A stretch of 64,000 nucleotides of DNA from Pseudotabrizicola sp. (GTDB lineage: Bacteria; Pseudomonadota; Alphaproteobacteria; Rhodobacterales; Rhodobacteraceae). Below are positions 35,201-43,673 of this stretch, in pieces. The notes beneath the pieces were generated by a model that saw only the letters and a list, made by a program, of their open reading frames with translations, was not told the DNA's origin and did not search any database. The first letter of the stretch is position 1, and each line of letters begins with the position of its first letter. A program made the position numbers and the translations under genes. The stretch lies in NCBI RefSeq assembly GCF_030656345.1, contig NZ_JAUSNR010000032.1, positions 124,001 through 188,000 of the forward strand, read 5' to 3'.

Positions 35201-36289
35201 TCAGCAGTCATCGTGCCCAGCGGCGCAGGCCTGCCGGGCGGCGCTGAGTTGGGGCTTTCCCAGTTCGCTGGCCCAGGCTGCCAGGGGCACCTGCAGATCC
35301 GGCTGCCAGATGCGCCGCCACAGCACCTGCAAATGCTGCAGGTCGGTGAGCGGCGACGGCCAGCGATCGATCTGCTCATGAATCTGCCATTCGCCGTTCT
35401 GCTTGCGGGCAAAGTCGAAGCGGAACGGGTGCACGCCGGTCATGCCCAGGCGTATGTCGGTGACCACCAGATGCTCGCCGATCTGGTCGTAGCGCAGCAC
35501 GCCATCGGTGAACCAGGCCAGGCGCTGGTGCGCGGCCGAGTCCGCGAGTACCTCGGCCAGTTCAGTGCCGCGCGACAGGCGGGTGAGTCGCGGCGGTTGC
35601 GGGTCGAGCCAGCCGACCAGCGTTTCATGGTAGTCCTCGCCATCCAGCACGATCACCCGCCAGAGCAGGCTGTTGAGTGGCGTCGGGGTGCTGAACAGTG
35701 CCTCGGCCTGGATACCCTGGCGCGCCAGTTGCGCCTCGACACGTTGCTCGGCCATGGATTTACCGGCCAGGGTCGAGCCCAGGTACAGGGTCGACAGCGC
35801 CAGTGCAATCAGCGGCGCTTTGGCCATCTTGTCGCGCAGGCCGAAGGCCAGCCCCAGCAGTACGGCGATCAGCAGTGGCACTGTGTACAGCGGGTCGATG
35901 ATGAAGATGCTCGACCAGGCAGTTGGCGTCGGCATTAGCGGCCAGAACAACTGGGTGCCGTAGCTGGTAAAGCTATCCAGTAGTGGATGGGTGAGGAGTA
36001 TCAGGGCCACAGTGGCGAACAGGCGTTGCGTTGAATAGCCCTGGTGCGGGTAAACACGGCGCACCAGCCAGGTCAGCAGCAGCGCCACGCCGAAGAGAAC
36101 GAACAGCGAATGACTGAAACCGCGATGCTGGGTCATGTTCGCCACTGCATCGCCGTAATCAATAATCACATCAAGATCGGGCAGGGTGCCGAGCATGGCG
36201 CCGTATAGCAGAGCCTTACGGCCCTGCCAGCGGCCGAGCAGTGCGCCCTGGATGCTGGCGCCGAGCACTGCCTGGGTAATCGAGTCCAT
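35201..36289 (-). CDS. Membrane-bound metal-dependent hydrolase, YdjM/LexA-binding-like family
   Basis: A 362-residue protein. The N-terminal half has about five membrane helices with conserved histidines and acidic residues: LGTLPDLDVIIDYG, HRGFSHSLFVLFG and LTHPLLDSFTSYGTQLFWP. That pattern defines the membrane-bound metal-dependent hydrolase family (YdjM type). The C-terminal half is a soluble domain ending RIWQPDLQVPLAAWASELGKPQLSAA. The substrate is unknown. A relic of its 3' end occurs at 29,838. Confidence 0.85.
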   Translation of the reverse strand: MDSITQAVLGASIQGALLGRWQGRKALLYGAMLGTLPDLDVIIDYGDAVANMTQHRGFSHSLFVLFGVALLLTWLVRRVYPHQGYSTQRLFATVALILLTHPLLDSFTSYGTQLFWPLMPTPTAWSSIFIIDPLYTVPLLIAVLLGLAFGLRDKMAKAPLIALALSTLYLGSTLAGKSMAEQRVEAQLARQGIQAEALFSTPTPLNSLLWRVIVLDGEDYHETLVGWLDPQPPRLTRLSRGTELAEVLADSAAHQRLAWFTDGVLRYDQIGEHLVVTDIRLGMTGVHPFRFDFARKQNGEWQIHEQIDRWPSPLTDLQHLQVLWRRIWQPDLQVPLAAWASELGKPQLSAARQACAAGHDDC

Positions 36290-36406
36290 CGGTTGATTGT
36301 CCGTTTTTTCTGGACGCTTAGATTACATCCACACGCGTTGCGGCTGTTGCTCGGAAATCCCAGGCAACGATTTTGCCAGGGGGTATTTGGCCCGCTGTTA
36401 CCCGCG

Positions 36407-38323
36407 TTAGCCTTGCAAGTGGTGCAGCGGCAGGCGTTTTTTCAGGGCGGGCCGGGTGAGAAAGTCAGCGTGCCAGGTAATCAATGCCGGCACGGGCATG
36501 GGTTTGCCGTACCAATAGCCTTGGGCGTGATCGCAGCCCAGGTCGATGACTTGCTGGGCATCGTTTTCATCCTCGATGCCTTCGCCGGTCACCGTGAACC
36601 TGAAGGTGTGACAAAGCTCGACGATACTGCGTACCACACGCTGCAGTTGTTGGTCATGGCTAATGCCCTTAATGAATGACTTATCGATTTTTATCCGTTG
36701 TACGCGTAGTTCGCGCAGGTAGGACAACGACGAGTAACCGGTGCCGAAGTCATCCAGTGCTACCGCGATGCCTTGCTCATTGAGCTTGTGCAGGATGCTG
36801 CTGCCCTCGTTGAAGTTGGCTACGGATATCGACTCGGTCATTTCCAGGACTAGCTGGTTGGCGCGGATCGGGGCCTCGGTCAGCCATTGCTCAATTTGGT
36901 CGGGCAGGCTGGCGGTAAACTGCGCAGGAGAGAGGTTCACCGAAAAATACAGTGTTTCGCGCAGGCCTTGCGGCAAGCGGAGCAAATCCTGCTTGAGCCG
37001 CTGCAGAATCCACTCACCGAGTGCTTGTCCCAGTTGATTGTTCTCCGCCAACTCGACCACTTCCAGCGGCGAGATATAGCCAAGGGTCGGGTGTTGCCAG
37101 CGCAGCAAGGCTTCAACCCCGATACTGGTTTTGCTCAGGCCGACAATCGGTTGATAGTGAAGGCTCAGGCCCGATGACGCTGTTTGCGCCATTGCCCGCT
37201 TGAGGTCGTCGAGCAGGTTCTGACTGCGCAGATAACGGTTGCTGATCTCTTCATTGAATACTTCCAGGCCCTTGTGCTTGCCCGCGCGCAGTTCACGCGC
37301 AGCCAGGGTGGCGAAGTGGTACAGCTTCTGCAGGCTGGAACTGTGGTCTGGGTTGAAGCTCAGGCCAATACGTGAGCCCACTTGAAACAGGTGCTTGTCG
37401 CTTTGAAAGTCGAAGCTCAACGTGTAGGTGAGGCTACTCAGGGTGCTGATCACCAGCTCTTCAGGGAAGTCCTGAGGAAATATCATGACGAACTCGTCAC
37501 CGGCCACCCGGGCAATGAAGCTGCCTTGCGGTTTCAGCCGGTTGAGGGTTTCACCGATGCGCTGTAACAGGCGATCACCGGCCTCGTGGCTGATGCATTC
37601 ATTGACTGATCGGAAATTACTCAGCTCGATCACCGCCAAGGCGCAGCAGTCTGCTGCCTTGGTGTCGTTTTGTAGCGCTTGAAAACTGTTGCGGTTGGGC
37701 AGGCAAGTCAAGGGGTCGTTGCGGGCCAAGAAACGATTCTGCCGCGACTCCAGATAGAACATCAGGATCAGCCCGCCGCCACAGAACAGCAGGCCGAGCA
37801 AGAGTAGGTGGCTGAGGCGTTGGTTGTGGTGTATCTCGTCGATAATCCGCGCTGCTTCCGGGCCGGTGAAGTTGCTGATGATCACCTGGCGAATGGGCGT
37901 CAGGTACAGGTTGTAGCGTTCGATGGCCTGCACGATCGGCGCGCCAGCTTGCAAGGTGGGACTGAAAATAAGCGCTTCATCGCTGCGCAGTTGGCTGAAC
38001 AACTTTGCGACCATCTCGGCAGCATTGAAGCGTTGGCGGATGGTGCTATTTTCTTCGCCGGAGAGAAAGGTCTCGAGGCGGCTCCAGAGCAGGTCGTAAT
38101 GCAATTGCAGTTTTTCCTGACTGGTGCCTCCAGCCTGGAACAGTTGCAGCGTGTTGACGAAGCGCAGGTATTCGAATTCCAGCTGGGCCAGCGACCAGGC
38201 GGAAAGCTGGATGTGTGCCGAGGTCATTTGCGAGTTGCGCTGGTTGTTGACCAGCGACGTGGCGATACCACCAGCGAAGCCCAGGGTGATCAGCAGCAGG
38301 AACAGGTAGCGTATGCGACGCAT
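36407..38323 (-). CDS. Membrane sensor with GGDEF and EAL domains (cyclic-di-GMP phosphodiesterase, probable)
   Basis: A 638-residue protein. Two membrane helices (about 5-25 and 171-191) flank a helical periplasmic sensor of about 145 residues. The GGDEF domain is degenerate: its signature reads AGDEF at 274-278, which can lose cyclase activity but may bind GTP. The EAL domain is intact-looking, with EALLRW (404-409), MTESI and LDDFGTGYSSLSYL with KIDKSFI. I therefore expect c-di-GMP hydrolysis. It starts six bases after a small secreted molybdopterin-fold protein and is probably cotranscribed with it. Confidence 0.9.
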   Translation of the reverse strand: MRRIRYLFLLLITLGFAGGIATSLVNNQRNSQMTSAHIQLSAWSLAQLEFEYLRFVNTLQLFQAGGTSQEKLQLHYDLLWSRLETFLSGEENSTIRQRFNAAEMVAKLFSQLRSDEALIFSPTLQAGAPIVQAIERYNLYLTPIRQVIISNFTGPEAARIIDEIHHNQRLSHLLLLGLLFCGGGLILMFYLESRQNRFLARNDPLTCLPNRNSFQALQNDTKAADCCALAVIELSNFRSVNECISHEAGDRLLQRIGETLNRLKPQGSFIARVAGDEFVMIFPQDFPEELVISTLSSLTYTLSFDFQSDKHLFQVGSRIGLSFNPDHSSSLQKLYHFATLAARELRAGKHKGLEVFNEEISNRYLRSQNLLDDLKRAMAQTASSGLSLHYQPIVGLSKTSIGVEALLRWQHPTLGYISPLEVVELAENNQLGQALGEWILQRLKQDLLRLPQGLRETLYFSVNLSPAQFTASLPDQIEQWLTEAPIRANQLVLEMTESISVANFNEGSSILHKLNEQGIAVALDDFGTGYSSLSYLRELRVQRIKIDKSFIKGISHDQQLQRVVRSIVELCHTFRFTVTGEGIEDENDAQQVIDLGCDHAQGYWYGKPMPVPALITWHADFLTRPALKKRLPLHHLQG

Positions 38324-38329
38324 CGGCGC

Positions 38330-38848
38330 TTACCGGGCAATGTTCAGTGACTTGAGCTGCCAGACCATCGCCTGGTGATGCTCCTCCTTGCGCAGTTCAG
38401 GGAAGTCGTTCAGCGGGTAGATAACCCAGATAGGACCTTTGTCGCGCACGCTCATAATCTTGCCGTTCTTGCGCGTTGCCAGAATCACCGGATACTTGCT
38501 CGCGACCTGCAGGTTCAACAGCATGCTGTAGTCGTTGAGAGCAGTGGCGTCGATGCGCTGGCCCTGGGCCTTGAGCTCGTCGAGCAGAACGCTGAGCCGA
38601 ACGCCTTGGTAACTGTCTACCTGCTCGGTCCAGGGCGTCTGGGTATTCACCTCGACCTGGGGCAGTGCATCGAGGCGCTGCAAGTCGAACAGGGCTTGTC
38701 CCTGTGGGCAGCATCCCAGTTCACCGGCCACGGTCAGAATTATTGGGTTTGCCGGGAGCGCTTGCCAGTCGTCGGCAGCATTGACGCTAGGGCTTACCAG
38801 GCAAACAGGCAGCAGCAACGGGATAAGGCGCTTGAGCAGTGATGGCAT
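38330..38848 (-). CDS. Secreted molybdopterin-dependent oxidoreductase-like domain protein
   Basis: A 172-residue protein with a Sec signal (LLKRLIPLLLPVCLVSPSVNAA). The remaining fold resembles the oxidoreductase molybdopterin-binding domain of YedY/sulfite-oxidase relatives: YQGVRLSVLLDELKAQG, DYSMLLNLQVASKYPVILATRKNGKIMSVRDKGPIWVIYPLND. It is short and has no clear catalytic cysteine in the usual place; the CC of GELGCCPQG is near the N-terminus. The ATG at 38,848 is used. It is six bases upstream of the GGDEF/EAL gene, so I infer that it is a periplasmic ligand or redox partner of that sensor. Confidence 0.72.
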   Translation of the reverse strand: MPSLLKRLIPLLLPVCLVSPSVNAADDWQALPANPIILTVAGELGCCPQGQALFDLQRLDALPQVEVNTQTPWTEQVDSYQGVRLSVLLDELKAQGQRIDATALNDYSMLLNLQVASKYPVILATRKNGKIMSVRDKGPIWVIYPLNDFPELRKEEHHQAMVWQLKSLNIAR

Positions 38849-39234
38849 AGAGGTAGACCACTTTTTATTGGTGTGTGAGGCTGGTTGTCGCCTGCACGCT
38901 GGTGGTTGATGTTTCTCTAGTTGGCAGTATTGCGCAACGTACAGGTCTTGCATGGGTATCCAATTCGCGTAGTGGCATTATGCCTTTATTTGTCTTTATT
39001 TACCTCTGACGCCTCGGTTTATCGGGCAATTGCTGATCAGCTTTTGCGTAGAGCGCAGTGATTAACGGGGTTGCCTATAAGGGTGAGCGCAGGCCGATGA
39101 GCCGGGCAGCGAATCTGCTGGCCTGCATGTCTTCCCGCGTGCTGAGAAGTCGTGAGGCGTCGAGCGGAATAGCGAGGCTACCTTCAGGCGTGCTTGGTAT
39201 ATCCTGACGGCCCTTTTTGCCGAAGCGTCTTTTC
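38849..39234. other. Divergent promoter region between the molybdopterin-like gene and arfB
   Basis: AT-richer than its surroundings around 38,975-39,010. I saw no gene, terminator or clear operator in it. Confidence 0.5.
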
Positions 39235-39648
39235 ATGCTGGTTATTTCCAACAGCGTCCACTTGCCCGACGCTGAAATCGAGTTGACCGCTATCCGCGCC
39301 CAGGGCGCCGGTGGGCAGAACGTCAACAAGGTCTCCAGCGCGATGCATCTGCGCTTCGATATCCAGGCGTCATCCTTGCCCGCGTTTTACAAGGAGCGTC
39401 TGCTGGCGTTGCGCGACAGCCGTATTACCGCTGGCGGTGTGGTTATTATCAAGGCCCAGCAATACCGAACCCAGGAACAGAACCGCGCCGATGCACTGGA
39501 GCGGCTAGCCGAATTGATCCGCAATGCCGGCAAGACCGAAAAAGCCCGGCGCCCGACCAAGCCAACCATGGGCTCGAAGAAGCGCCGCCTGGAGGGCAAG
39601 ACCAAGCGCGGGACGATCAAGGCGGGACGTGGCAAGGTCGATTTTTGA
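39235..39648 (+). CDS. arfB: Alternative ribosome-rescue factor B (peptidyl-tRNA hydrolase ArfB/YaeJ)
   Basis: Rescues ribosomes stalled on non-stop mRNA by hydrolysing peptidyl-tRNA without a stop codon. The 137-residue protein has the release-factor GGQ motif at residues 26-28 ([15 protein letters not shown]). It also has a basic, mRNA-channel-binding tail ([29 protein letters not shown]). Length and tail are complete. A relic of the same gene lies at 32,453. Confidence 0.94.
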   Translation: MLVISNSVHLPDAEIELTAIRAQGAGGQNVNKVSSAMHLRFDIQASSLPAFYKERLLALRDSRITAGGVVIIKAQQYRTQEQNRADALERLAELIRNAGKTEKARRPTKPTMGSKKRRLEGKTKRGTIKAGRGKVDF

Positions 39649-39689
39649 GGCATGCCGAGCTAGCCTCAGTCGCGTGGTTTCAGTACCGC

Positions 39690-41327
39690 TCAGACTTTGA
39701 AGAAGCTGACTTTCTCGGTCAGGTGCTTGGCCAGGGTCGCCAGTTCGCGGCTGGCAGTGGCCACTTGCTCGGACCCGGCCGAGGTTTCCAGGGTGGCGTT
39801 GTGGATCCGGTTGATGTTCTGGTTGACCTCTTCGGCGACCGCGCTTTGTTCTTCCGAGGCGCTGGCGATCTGCGCATTCATGTCGTTGATCGCGCCGACT
39901 TCATGGCGAATCTTGCTTAGCGCGGTTTCCGCCAGGCCGGTCTGTTCGACGGTTTGCTGGGCCAGCTGACGGCTGCTGCGCATGACCTCGGCGGCCTTGC
40001 CGGCACCTTCCTGGAGCTTGCCGATCATGCCGCGAATTTCCCGGGTGGACTCCTGGGTGCGGGTCGCCAGCGACCGTACCTCATCGGCCACCACTGCAAA
40101 ACCGCGGCCGTGCTCGCCGGCCCGCGCGGCTTCGATAGCGGCGTTCAGGGCCAGCAGGTTGGTCTGTTCGGCAATAGCGGTGATCACGCCAATGATTTTC
40201 TCGATGTTCTCGCTATCCTGGGAAACCTGCAGCACGCTTTCGGCGGCGCTTTCGAGGATCTTCGCCAGGTTGTGGATGGCGCTGGCGGTTTCGCCGACCA
40301 CGCGGTTGCCGGTAGCCACCTCGCTGTCGGCATTGCGTGTAGCCGACGCTGCACTTGAGGCATAACCGGCCACCTCATTCACGGTAGCGGCCATCTGCTT
40401 GATGGCTGTTGCCATGTGCTCGGCTTCACTGGACTGCAGGCGCAGTTGCTGGTTGTTGTCGGCCGAGGTTGTCAGCAACTGGCTGGACGAAAGGGTCAAT
40501 TCGCCCGCCGCCGAGCGCACCTGGGTGATGGTCTCGGACAGGTGCTTGATCATGTCCTGTACGGCACCCATCACGCTGTCCGGATAGTTTGTTTCGATGC
40601 GCTGATTGAGTTCGCCACGGGCCAGTCGCTGGATGGTGTTTGCCACTTCATAGGGCTCGGCGCCGAGGGTGGCTTTCAGCTTGCGGATGATCATGCTCGA
40701 CACCAGGAGACTGAGCACGATTGCCGCCGCGGTGACCAGCAGGATCAGCAGCCGGAAACCCCCGGCTGCCGCGCGCACGGCCTCGATGTCTTGACTGATG
40801 ATGTTTTCTTCATGGTCAATGAAGGCATTGATCCGTTTCAGCCACTCGCTATAGGCCGGCGATACTTCGCGCATCAGGAAAGCTTGAGCGCCCGCGATGT
40901 CGCCTTGCCGGCGCTCGGCGATCAGCGTGGTAGTGAGGGCCAGAGTGCTGCGTTCGATATCCTTGATGCCGCTCAGTAGGTTCTGCTCGATCGCGGTCGG
41001 ACGCTGTTCGGCGAACAGGCTGTCCATTGTTTTGGCTGAATCCTGGTAGAAGCTGTTCAGGCGCTCAATGTCGCGCAGAATGCTGCTCAGTTCTTGATCG
41101 CTGTCGACAAGAACGGCGTCGCGGATGGCGATGGCGCGGTCATGCACGCTGCCGCGGAAGTTGATGGCATGACGCTGCTTGACCGCTGCCTCCTCACTGA
41201 CTGTCGTCAGGGTGGCGTCGATGAAGCTCACGCGCTGCACGCCAATTAGTGTGATGAGCAGCATCAGCGAGAGAATCAGGCCAAACCCCAAGCCGAGGCG
41301 TTGGGCAATGGTCAATGGTGCGTGCAT
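39690..41327 (-). CDS. Methyl-accepting chemotaxis protein with four-helix-bundle sensor
   Basis: A 545-residue chemoreceptor. Helix 1 is near residues 10-30 and helix 2 near 190-212. The periplasmic domain of about 160 residues looks like a 4HB/TarH-type bundle, much smaller than in the two HBM receptors nearby. A HAMP domain and the signalling tip [45 protein letters not shown] follow. It ends [10 protein letters not shown] with no pentapeptide tether. Its promoter region holds a 26-bp dyad (41,422). Confidence 0.91.
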   Translation of the reverse strand: MHAPLTIAQRLGLGFGLILSLMLLITLIGVQRVSFIDATLTTVSEEAAVKQRHAINFRGSVHDRAIAIRDAVLVDSDQELSSILRDIERLNSFYQDSAKTMDSLFAEQRPTAIEQNLLSGIKDIERSTLALTTTLIAERRQGDIAGAQAFLMREVSPAYSEWLKRINAFIDHEENIISQDIEAVRAAAGGFRLLILLVTAAAIVLSLLVSSMIIRKLKATLGAEPYEVANTIQRLARGELNQRIETNYPDSVMGAVQDMIKHLSETITQVRSAAGELTLSSSQLLTTSADNNQQLRLQSSEAEHMATAIKQMAATVNEVAGYASSAASATRNADSEVATGNRVVGETASAIHNLAKILESAAESVLQVSQDSENIEKIIGVITAIAEQTNLLALNAAIEAARAGEHGRGFAVVADEVRSLATRTQESTREIRGMIGKLQEGAGKAAEVMRSSRQLAQQTVEQTGLAETALSKIRHEVGAINDMNAQIASASEEQSAVAEEVNQNINRIHNATLETSAGSEQVATASRELATLAKHLTEKVSFFKV

Positions 41328-41421
41328 GGGATGAGCCCTGTCGTTAGGTTTTTCGGGTTTTTAGCGCTAGGTAAGGCTGCGGCAGCCGGATGAGCAGGTC
41401 TGTGCATTTGTTGTGCGCATC

Positions 41422-41447
41422 CTATACAAGAAATATTATTTGTATAG
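41422..41447. promoter_or_regulatory. Dyad operator candidate upstream of the 4HB chemoreceptor gene
   Basis: CTATACAA-N10-TTGTATAG, perfect 8-bp arms one helical turn and a half apart, 95 bp upstream of the MCP start. The spacing and symmetry suit a dimeric regulator. No regulator can be named. Confidence 0.45.
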
Positions 41448-41782
41448 CTTTATATGGCGCCATTTAATTGGCAGCTCAGGTGTTGTGTGAGTGGCTGTCG
41501 TTGTCTGGCGTGGATGGCTTTTGCAGTGTTTCTGCTGGTCTGTGGCGGATTTCTACTGTTCAGTAGGGACGCCTGGCGGCGGGCGCACGCGCCTCTGTTC
41601 GGCGCTGATCATGCTGGTGCAAAAGTTGTACGCATCGAGAGGCCGTGCTGCCGTATGGTGGGCTGGATCGAATGAGGGGGCAGTGCCTGGCAGTGAGCGC
41701 GATGTCAGAGCTGGCCGTGGGGCGGGGGAGGCGACGTGCGGTCTCAGCGGATAATTTATGCGGTCTGTTAGCGCAGCGCCGT
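41448..41782. other. Intergenic region without a supported gene
   Basis: A short open frame at 41,454-41,675 (plus strand) encodes a hydrophobic stretch, but it has no ribosome binding site and no family resemblance. Nothing else was seen. Confidence 0.45.
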
Positions 41783-41818
41783 GCTGGCGTCACTCACTCG
41801 ACTGCGTGAGGCGCCAGC
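41783..41818 (-). terminator. Stem-loop after mgsA
   Basis: GCTGGCG...CTCAC pairs with GTGAG.CGCCAGC with a small bulge. It lies just past the mgsA stop and has no T run. Confidence 0.5.
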
Positions 41819-41834
41819 TTGTCGATCCTGCCAA

Positions 41835-42299
41835 CTAGCTGCGGGCGGCGAGGTAGGCGCTGTAGTCGGGAATGCGGTAGTCGTGGGCCTGATCCAGTAG
41901 TGCGCTGCTGAGCATATAGTCGGCGCTGCTTTCGTTGCAGGCCACCGGGATGTTCCATACCGCGGCCACGCGCAGCAGTGCCTTGATATCCGGGTCATGG
42001 GGCTGCTGCTCGAAGGGATCCCAGAAGAACACCAGCATGTCGACCCGTCGCTCGGCAATCCGCGCGCCCAGTTGCTGGTCGCCGCCGAGCGGGCCGCTGA
42101 TCATGCTTTCGATCGGCAGCTTGAGGCGCCGGCCGAGCAGCAGGCCGGTGGTGCCGGTGGCCAGCAGGTGGTGTCTGGCCAGCTTGTCGCGCTGGCGCTC
42201 GCTCCAGTCGAGGAGAAATTCCTTGCAGTGGTCGTGGGCGACCAGGGCTATGCGCTTGCGCTCGGGCAGGGTAGCGGTGGTAAAGCTGATGCGGCTCAT
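41835..42299 (-). CDS. mgsA: Methylglyoxal synthase
   Basis: Converts dihydroxyacetone phosphate to methylglyoxal and phosphate, a bypass that relieves sugar-phosphate stress. The 154-residue length is standard. Motifs are IALVAHDHCKEFLLDW near the N-terminus, TGTTGLLL (phosphate loop), SGPLGGDQQLGARIAE with the catalytic Asp, and VFFWDPFEQQPHDPDIKALLRVAAVWNIPVACNESSADYML read in parts. Its place beside the glucose genes fits a sugar-overflow role. Confidence 0.95.
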   Translation of the reverse strand: MSRISFTTATLPERKRIALVAHDHCKEFLLDWSERQRDKLARHHLLATGTTGLLLGRRLKLPIESMISGPLGGDQQLGARIAERRVDMLVFFWDPFEQQPHDPDIKALLRVAAVWNIPVACNESSADYMLSSALLDQAHDYRIPDYSAYLAARS

Positions 42300-42355
42300 G
42301 ATGGGTTCCTGGTCCCGCTAGCTGAGCGGGTAATCGGTCGGACTCGGCATGCCTG

Positions 42356-42407
42356 GTAGCCTGGATGCAATCCGCGGAAATGCTGTCGCGGATCGCATCC
42401 GGGCTAC
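42356..42407. repeat. REP-like dyad GTAGCCTGGATGCAATCCG...CGGATCGCATCCGGGCTAC
   Basis: Two nearly complementary 19-base arms separated by 14 bases lie between gap and mgsA. Typical Pseudomonas-style intergenic dyad. Confidence 0.65.
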
Positions 42408-42431
42408 GCAATTGCAGTAATGATGAGCTTG

Positions 42432-42508
42432 GTAGGAGCCAGGGGGACGCCTAGTCCTTGCTGGCGATCTTTGTAGATCAAACGAATCGCCAGCAAGCTG
42501 GCTCCTAC
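42432..42508. repeat. REP-like dyad GTAGGAGCCAG...CTGGCTCCTAC
   Basis: Outer arms GGTAGGAGCC and GGCTCCTAC, with an inner TTGCTGGCGAT/ATCGCCAGCAA pair. A relative lies at 60,743-60,834. It lies just downstream of the gap stop and may also act in 3'-end formation. Confidence 0.7.
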
Positions 42509-42537
42509 ACTGATAGAGGTGCCGCTCACAATCGCCT

Positions 42538-43539
42538 TCAAGCCGCGTTATGCAGCGCCAGGCAGGTATCCAGCATGCGGTTGGAGAAGCCCCATTCGTT
42601 GTCGTACCAGGCCATGACTTTCACCAGCCTGCCGCTGACCTTGGTGTGGTTGGCGTCGAAGATCGACGACAGCGGGTTGTGGTTGAAGTCGCAGGACACC
42701 AGCGGCAGGTTGTTGTAGCCCAATACCGGCGAGGTGAGGCTGGCGGCCAGGAGCAGGGCGTTGATTTCCTCCGCGCTGGTGTCGCGCTTGACCTGCAGGG
42801 TCAGGTCGACCAGCGAGACATTGATCACCGGCACCCGTACGGCCATGCCGGTCAGCTTGCCGGCCAGTTCCGGTAGCACCAGGCCTACGGCTTCGGCGGC
42901 GCCGGTTTGGGTCGGGATCATCGACTGGGTGGCCGAGCGGGCGCGGTAGGGGTCGCTGTGGTAGACGTCGGAGAGGTTCTGGTCGTTGGTGTAGGCATGG
43001 ATGGTGGTCATCAGACCGTGTTCGATGCCCAGTTCGCGCTGCAGCACCTGGGCCACCGGGGCCAGGCAGTTGGTGGTGCAGGAGGCGTTGGAGATTATCT
43101 GCATGGACTGGCGCAGACTGTCGTGATTGACGCCGAAGACGATGGTGGCGTCGGCGCCCTTGGCTGGTGCCGAGATGATCACCTTGCGTGCGCCGGCAGC
43201 GAGGTGGGCGGCGGCCTTGCTGCGCTCGGTAAACAGCCCGGTGCATTCGAAGACTACGTCGACCTTGTGTGCCAGCCACGGCAGGTCGGCCGGGTTGCGA
43301 ATGGCGCTGACGGCGATACGATCACCGTTGACGGTGAGACTTTCGCCATCGCTGTCGACGTTGCCGTCGAAGATCCCGTGCACGCTGTCGTACTTGAGCA
43401 GGTGGGCATTCATCGCGCTGTCGCCCAGATCATTGATGGCGACCACCTGCAGCTGTTGGCGGTAATCTTGGCTATAGAGCGCGCGAAGCACATTGCGGCC
43501 GATGCGGCCAAAACCGTTGATTGCGATGCGGATAGTCAT
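42538..43539 (-). CDS. gap: Type I glyceraldehyde-3-phosphate dehydrogenase
   Basis: Oxidises glyceraldehyde 3-phosphate with NAD and phosphate. The 333-residue protein starts [20 protein letters not shown]. The catalytic cysteine lies in [15 protein letters not shown], and the C-terminal [18 protein letters not shown] [15 protein letters not shown] is present. In pseudomonads this copy is the HexR-controlled gap divergent from edd, handling the glyceraldehyde 3-phosphate made by Eda. Two HexR-type sites lie upstream. Confidence 0.95.
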   Translation of the reverse strand: MTIRIAINGFGRIGRNVLRALYSQDYRQQLQVVAINDLGDSAMNAHLLKYDSVHGIFDGNVDSDGESLTVNGDRIAVSAIRNPADLPWLAHKVDVVFECTGLFTERSKAAAHLAAGARKVIISAPAKGADATIVFGVNHDSLRQSMQIISNASCTTNCLAPVAQVLQRELGIEHGLMTTIHAYTNDQNLSDVYHSDPYRARSATQSMIPTQTGAAEAVGLVLPELAGKLTGMAVRVPVINVSLVDLTLQVKRDTSAEEINALLLAASLTSPVLGYNNLPLVSCDFNHNPLSSIFDANHTKVSGRLVKVMAWYDNEWGFSNRMLDTCLALHNAA

Positions 43540-43562
43540 GGAAGAGGCTCCGGCCTATTTTG

Positions 43563-43577
43563 TTGTTGGAATTACAA
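43563..43577. promoter_or_regulatory. HexR-type operator, gap/edd region, site 1
   Basis: TTGT-TGGAATT-ACAA matches the HexR dyad TTGT-N7-ACAA. It lies 24 bp upstream of the gap start. Confidence 0.8.
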
Positions 43578-43625
43578 GATTATGCTCGTAAGCATAGAAA
43601 TCAAGTGTTTTCAGTGGCAGTATTT

Positions 43626-43640
43626 TTGTATTAAGTACAA
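43626..43640. promoter_or_regulatory. HexR-type operator, gap/edd region, site 2
   Basis: TTGT-ATTAAGT-ACAA, flanked by a wider imperfect inverted repeat (GGCAGTATT...AATATTGCC). It lies about 35 bp upstream of the edd start. Confidence 0.8.
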
Positions 43641-43673
43641 AATATTGCCACCCGCCAGCCTGGAGTCAATCAC

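Noticed and set aside
36407..38323. Active diguanylate cyclase
   Set aside because: The signature reads AGDEF in place of GGDEF and the protein also carries an intact-looking EAL domain, so I called phosphodiesterase as more likely.
41454..41675. A 73-codon plus-strand frame with one hydrophobic segment
   Set aside because: No Shine-Dalgarno, unusual codon use and no recognisable family.
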